NCBI GenBank assembly: GCA_013399305.1 | Contig: VXAI01000049.1 | Location: 2,179,965-2,243,964 of the forward strand | Length of the DNA stretch: 64,000 nt | From: Rostratula benghalensis | Taxonomy: Eukaryota > Chordata > Aves > Charadriiformes > Rostratulidae | Direction of reading: 5' to 3' | Part shown: positions 60,401 through 64,000 of the stretch, piece by piece | Layout of the letters: each line of letters starts with the position of its first letter | Position numbering within the stretch: position 1 is the first letter of the stretch | Translations under genes and position numbers: made by a program | The notes under the pieces: model-generated | What the model was told of the DNA's origin: nothing | What the model saw: only the letters and a program-made list of their open reading frames with translations | Databases searched by the model: none

Positions 60401-61520
60401 CTCTGCTCTGCCACTCAGGACCACTCAACTCTCCTCCTTCTGCCCATGGCAAACACCATGCAGAGAGAATACTCAACAACCAACACCTCAAACTCTCCTT
60501 GCTTGGAGGCTTCTCATCAGGCTGCATTTTAATTTCTGAGTTGGGGTGGTGGTGACTATAGAGCTAATATAAATCAAGTGGGACAGATGAATGTGTTAAC
60601 AGAAACAGTAGGTAAATAAGCAGCTTTGCCTCATCAACACAAGTAGCATATCTATTCTTTAGCTGAATTTACAGATATAGTATTATCCCTACGCACAATG
60701 TGAATAACTACATCATCATACTGCACTGTGGAAGGCACACAAGTTTCTCCAATGAAGGGAAGGTCAAGCAGTAGTCACTTGCCTAAGAACAGAATTTTAT
60801 AGTTCACTGAAAACAGAATCAGAAAATATTAACATTTTACAGCTCTGGTAAGAACGCATTTGTCCTATATTCATTATTCCATTATGAGGATTTGTGTCAG
60901 GGCACAGTCACAAACTTCAGACTCATAAACCAGGGTTATGAAAACCATGACAACAGATCAAATCAGCACCGAGAGGCAGGATCCTCACCCGGGTACACCC
61001 GCAGACTCCATGCGGTTCGCTAAGGACACGTCGTGAGACCAGACGTCATACTGCCACTTCCGGAGGCCAATCACGCCGCACAGCACGTTCCCAGAATGGA
61101 TACCAACTCGCATGTTGATATCCACTCCCGTGGCTTCTCTCACCTGCCTGGGGTGGGAATCAGAGTGTAAGTTACACTGTGATTCTGTGATTTTGACTGT
61201 CTCTCCTCCTGCAGATCTGTTAAAGTTTAGTCTCGCTATACACTTCGTGTAAAGACAAGAGACAAACTTATGACCTGATGCATAACTACAGCTAATAAAC
61301 ACACTTTGAATGCTGACAAGAAAACTAAGAATGACTTTATTCATTATCTTCATAGCCTTGATACATTAAAAAGCCTTCTGTGCTGTGCTTACTTTATTGC
61401 TTCACACATGTCGAGTCCCATTTTGACACAGTTCCTGGCATGAACCGGTAAGGACACAGGCAGGCCTGAGACACAGTAGTAGCAGTCTCCCAGGATTTTT
61501 ATTCTCATGCATTCATTTTC
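42288..61520 (-). CDS. ADCY7: ADCY7, adenylyl cyclase type 7 (C-terminal 743 residues, 19 exons; 5' part outside window)
   Basis: ADCY7 is a membrane adenylyl cyclase (ATP to cyclic AMP and pyrophosphate), stimulated by Gs and G-beta-gamma. Nineteen exons with matching phases join from [16 protein letters not shown] to the stop after KFQGMGLN. Visible in order: the end of the C1a catalytic domain with its second metal-binding Asp (GDCYYC), C1b with [15 protein letters not shown], transmembrane segments 7-12 with an N-glycosylation sequon NCT in the outer loop, then C2. C2 keeps the ATP-site residues of the family: Lys in [10 protein letters not shown], Asp in QYDIWGN, Asn and Arg in NVASRM, and Lys in [12 protein letters not shown]. 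As usual for C2, it lacks the metal Asp pair. About 320-340 N-terminal residues (TM1-6 and the first metal Asp) should lie beyond 64000. The sequence fits ADCY7 better than ADCY2 or ADCY4, and BRD7 as tail-to-tail neighbour agrees with human synteny. Confidence 0.97.
42560..42684 (-). CDS. ADCY7: ADCY7 exon, C2 core
   Basis: Encodes [20 protein letters not shown], then [20 protein letters not shown] and IQ. It includes the adenine-contacting Asp and the catalytic Asn and Arg. Donor CAG|GTAAGC, acceptor CTCCAG. Confidence 0.97.
43228..43342 (-). CDS. ADCY7: ADCY7 exon, C2
   Basis: Encodes [20 protein letters not shown] then [18 protein letters not shown] plus one base. Donor GTTG|GTAAGT, acceptor GCATAG. 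Phase fits both neighbours. Confidence 0.95.
43962..44069 (-). CDS. ADCY7: ADCY7 exon, C2
   Basis: Encodes [20 protein letters not shown] then [16 protein letters not shown], 36 whole codons. It holds the Lys that contacts the ATP base. Donor CAG|GTACGT, acceptor AAACAG. Confidence 0.96.
44441..44587 (-). CDS. ADCY7: ADCY7 exon, start of C2
   Basis: Encodes [20 protein letters not shown] then [20 protein letters not shown] and NEIIADFDE. The C2 equivalents of the C1 metal Asp residues are replaced (ASVPD), as expected in C2. Donor GAG|GTAATT, acceptor CTGCAG. Confidence 0.97.
45269..45424 (-). CDS. ADCY7: ADCY7 exon, linker after TM12
   Basis: Encodes [20 protein letters not shown] then [20 protein letters not shown] and [12 protein letters not shown], the amphipathic helix that leads into C2. 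Donor GAG|GTAAGT, acceptor TTGCAG. Confidence 0.97.
45998..46079 (-). CDS. ADCY7: ADCY7 exon, TM12
   Basis: Encodes [20 protein letters not shown] then LILLAKQ. The last hydrophobic span of the second membrane block is visible. Donor CAG|GTATGT, acceptor TTTCAG. Confidence 0.95.
47317..47480 (-). CDS. ADCY7: ADCY7 exon, TM10-TM11
   Basis: Encodes [20 protein letters not shown], then [19 protein letters not shown], and a polar outer loop ending HSNNT with a possible sequon NNT. Donor CAG|GTGCAG, acceptor TTACAG. The loop is shorter and less Cys/Trp-rich than in human. Confidence 0.94.
49480..49542 (-). CDS. ADCY7: ADCY7 small exon, outer loop with sequon
   Basis: Encodes [20 protein letters not shown] then Y. 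NCT is an N-glycosylation sequon in the extracellular loop, where human has NET. Donor TAT|GTGAGT. The acceptor is taken as AACCAAG; the AAAAG 12 bases further in is also in frame and would drop TTEK. Confidence 0.85.
50539..50676 (-). CDS. ADCY7: ADCY7 exon, TM9
   Basis: Encodes [20 protein letters not shown] then [20 protein letters not shown] and IAIFNL, 46 whole codons. Donor TTG|GTAAGT, acceptor TTTACAG. Confidence 0.95.
52191..52275 (-). CDS. ADCY7: ADCY7 exon, TM8
   Basis: Encodes [20 protein letters not shown] then VCFAEKCM. Donor ATG|GTAAGT, acceptor TTTTTAG. Confidence 0.95.
52987..53084 (-). CDS. ADCY7: ADCY7 exon, TM7
   Basis: Encodes [20 protein letters not shown] then [12 protein letters not shown] plus two bases. 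The YR-PIP motif matches human. Donor AAA|GTAAGT, acceptor TTTCAG. Confidence 0.95.
53837..53909 (-). CDS. ADCY7: ADCY7 exon, end of C1b (weak donor)
   Basis: Encodes [20 protein letters not shown] then LEKE. The human counterpart has PCC.KSDDF at the same place. Acceptor ACTGCAG. The donor is the weak GAG|GTTGGT, but frame and homology on both sides support it. Confidence 0.93.
54885..54965 (-). CDS. ADCY7: ADCY7 exon, C1b
   Basis: Encodes [20 protein letters not shown] then EGLSST. It matches the human YDDEMLSAIEGLSST segment. Donor CAA|GTATGC, acceptor TCTCAG. Confidence 0.95.
55477..55520 (-). CDS. ADCY7: ADCY7 small exon, C1b
   Basis: Encodes [14 protein letters not shown] plus two bases. 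It is only 44 bp. The acceptor GATTTAG and donor CAG|GTTTGT keep phase with both neighbours, and RQRTSDR aligns with human RHRRTPDR. Confidence 0.9.
56009..56194 (-). CDS. ADCY7: ADCY7 exon, C1b
   Basis: Encodes [20 protein letters not shown], then [20 protein letters not shown] and [18 protein letters not shown], ending RRRK. Most of the middle part is identical to human. Donor AAG|GTGAGG, acceptor CTGTTAG. Confidence 0.97.
57444..57576 (-). CDS. ADCY7: ADCY7 exon, end of C1a
   Basis: Encodes [20 protein letters not shown], then [20 protein letters not shown] and VDPR. Donor AGG|GTATGT, acceptor TCTCAG. Confidence 0.97.
60989..61147 (-). CDS. ADCY7: ADCY7 exon, C1a core
   Basis: Encodes [20 protein letters not shown], then [20 protein letters not shown] and [12 protein letters not shown] plus two bases. 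It is the part of C1a that packs against C2. Donor CGG|GTGAGG, acceptor CCCCAG. Confidence 0.97.
61393..61520 (-). CDS. ADCY7: ADCY7 first exon seen in this window, C1a
   Basis: Encodes [20 protein letters not shown] then [20 protein letters not shown] and AI plus two bases. Asp in LGDCYYC is the second metal ligand of C1. Donor AAA|GTAAGC, acceptor TTCACAG. Confidence 0.97.
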
Positions 61521-64000
61521 CTGTGAAATTACAATAAACATATTTAACAGAAAAAAAAATATGGAACTGCAAGCAGCTAATGACATCAAAACTAGGACTT
61601 GTCTATATCGTTTGGAGAAAGTCAGGCTCTGCTCATTGAAGCAAAACTTATTTCCTACATCCAAATGCCTGGACATTGCTCACTGGAGAGTAACAGGAAT
61701 GACCACTTCAGACATTTCTGAAATAAAATCATTTTAGTAGTTTCTGACTTTATTCTTGAACTGTTTGCAATTGAGAAGCTGTAAACAAAAATAAAACCCT
61801 CAAAGAATTTACCATCTGAAGGATGCAATGTACTTATCTATCTTTTCTTTATTAAGACCTGAATTAGAGGCACTTAGTTCATCTTTTCCTCAATTTTTGC
61901 ACAGCAGCCCTGAAAGTAACATTGTGCAGTGTTGTAAAAAAAAAAAACCTGCATAGAATTTAGGGAAAAGTTAGGAATTAAGATGCCCAACCTTGTAGCT
62001 TTGCAGACGCAAAATGGGGGGGTTTATTTCAAAAATGACTAAAGAGGAAGCCAGCACACAACCACAGTTTGCTGTTGCTAATAAAACAAAAAGAAATTGC
62101 ACTACGTGGCAGCAGAAAGCTATTTCCTAACTGTGCAACAGAGGATACTGCTGCCCATTGCTGGCTGGAGAGAAGAAAGGGGAAGAGCAAAGAGCTTCTC
62201 GCACTGTCTTTTGTTAAAACATTACTGAAGAATTTTGAATACAAAGATTGCAAGTGAGCTAGGGCTAATTCTGTGAGGCTGTAGTGTTTGACCGATGAGT
62301 CGAGGTGGCTTCATCTGGGCCAGCTGACACCTTCAGCTGCCCGGCCCTCCCTGCTGGGTGAACAGCCCAGCAATTCTTCAATGTTTACAGCCAGCCCAAA
62401 TCAGTGACAATTTACTAAGCTCCACTGCTCACCCTCATCAACAAAAGCCTTAGGATAACATCTATTAATCTCCATCCAGTAGATTCTGAGCACTGCAGCA
62501 AGCAACAAACTCAGCTAGTCCCGTGCTTCAGTTCCAGAGATCAACAGGGGAACCTACCCTAGATGAGAGCTGTCGGACCTCAGTATCCAGCTCAGTGGCC
62601 AGGTTATTAGGTAAACTGGAGCCTACAATGTTTCTACATTATGGAAAAGATGACTGAATGCTCTTCAGCAGAACAAAAATAGAACCGAAAGCAGAATCCT
62701 CTTCTTATGGCTCAACCGCAGAGTTGCAAAAGACCTTGACTTTAAACAGTGCAGTTTGCAGACAGGAGTCAGAAATTAAAACATAAAACTATTTCTATTT
62801 TTGTTGAACAGCTGCAAAAAATGACCAAACGTCTATAACCTCAGCTTCTACTGCGGCACAAAAAGCTCACGGCAACTTAGATGACATGACTTATTCTGTG
62901 TGTTCTTAATAGGTGTTTCACAACAACACAATTCCAATACAGTTAGTATAACTCCCTGTGCCAGTACTTGAAGTGTTAACAGCAAATGAATTCATTTAGA
63001 TGCAAAGATTGGCAATGCCATTTAGTCAAAAAGGTTAAAATCTGGCTATAAGATCCTAGTTAACCGGTGATATATTTAAGAATTTATTCAGTGACATCCA
63101 CAAAAGTTTAATTAAAGCTACTTCACTCCTCTGCTGTATTGATAATTTTACTTTTCCCACTTTTTCTAGAGAATTTTTAGAATTCTACCAAAACAAGATT
63201 TTCCAAGTCCATTAATTTTCTGATTGGCACTCAGACTGTATCTAAATATAGTCATTTATGAAATCAAACCAGCATCTTTAAACCATGGGAAGTTTTGATA
63301 GGTAGTCACTAGGTTCTTGACTTATGCTTCACCAGTGCTAAATTTCTAGAACTAGAAGTTGGGTTGGTATTTTCTTTTTTTTTGATGTCACACAAGATCC
63401 AACAAAATGCAGCATTTATTTTCCTAAAACCATATTTGCCTCATAACACAAACAGAGAAATCAAGCAATACGACGGAACATATATCCAAGGTTTGGGTCA
63501 GTTTTAGAGGGCTACAGAAATTGTCACACAGAGCCAGTCCTGCAAACACATATATGATACAGTCCCTGTAACCTGAGAACCCAAGACCTGAGTTTGTGAT
63601 TACAGTTGTGAAGAAATTAACCTCAAGCAGCACTTGAAGTGGTAAGAAGTACTGCCAGCCTGAAAGGTCAGCAGCAAGGGTATGTCTTAATAGGGTCCAT
63701 TTGAATCTGCTTCCAGTTCTTGCACTTTTCTCTAAGAAGTCATGATTAATTATTACTCCTGAGCTAAAGAACTCCTTGGTCTGATGCAGTATTATTTATT
63801 AATTTAAATGTGTGCCTGAGAGCTCCCCATTTGTAGAGCAACCAGCCAACCCTTCTAACTGAACACAGCAAAGCTCCTCAATAGAGCTTGTACACAGTAC
63901 AAGCACTGCTACAGCCCTGTTACAATAATTCATCGCCAGCAGACAATTCCCTGAACAATACAGATAAACCTCCAGACTCACAAGTTGGAATCACAGTACC
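61521..64000 (-). other. ADCY7: Part of an upstream ADCY7 intron
   Basis: I looked on the minus strand for the preceding exon, which should encode the first metal-binding Asp (LYADIVGFT-type motif), and did not find it. The 2.5 kb therefore belongs to the intron before the ENECMRI exon. No recognisable repeat or RNA gene is seen in it. Confidence 0.75.

Noticed and set aside
62540..62640. Minus-strand patch reading NNLATELDTEVRQLSSR, followed by a GTAGGT donor-like site
   Set aside because: It looks exon-like at first sight, but it does not match any part of adenylyl cyclase, would not keep the conserved joint to ENECMRI, and has no convincing acceptor.

Overview
This is a vertebrate nuclear window, most likely from a bird. 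It holds interrupted genes with GT-AG introns and several truncated CR1 LINE copies. Some of these end in the avian-type ATTCTGTG-like 3' repeat. The two genes lie in the same tail-to-tail order as human 16q12 but in a compact form: BRD7 spans about 15 kb here. No bacterial-type operons, CRISPR arrays, phage or intact viral genes are visible. The species was not identified.

Layout. Positions 1 to about 22.9 kb form an AT-rich gene-free flank with one CR1 fragment at the left edge, a long GATA microsatellite and a few small tandem duplications. From about 22.9 to 24.1 kb lies a GC-rich CpG island holding a 27-bp, seven-copy minisatellite, a close CTCF-type match, an NRF1-like site and the BRD7 start. 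BRD7 (bromodomain protein 7) runs on the + strand from 23652 to 38104 in 17 coding exons; my joined exons give 652 residues with every splice phase consistent. From about 38.6 to 40.4 kb is a short gap between the two genes with one CR1 fragment. ADCY7 (type 7 adenylyl cyclase) runs on the - strand. Its stop is at 42288 and 19 consecutive coding exons can be followed up to 61520, giving the C-terminal 743 residues. The exons for the first transmembrane block and the start of the C1 catalytic domain are not found here and should lie beyond 64000.

Function. BRD7 is a nuclear acetyl-lysine reader of the PBAF (SWI/SNF) remodelling complex. ADCY7 is a membrane enzyme making cyclic AMP. The genes are neighbours in conserved synteny, with no sign of shared function or a shared promoter; they converge, each with its own poly(A) signals.

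Most notable non-gene signals: the minisatellite, in which every unit carries an E2F-like GGCGGGAA core; a four-run G-quadruplex motif lying across the BRD7 exon 1 splice donor; a GC-AG intron in BRD7; and the CTCF-type match about 0.1 kb before the BRD7 start codon. I found no convincing new multi-gene system.
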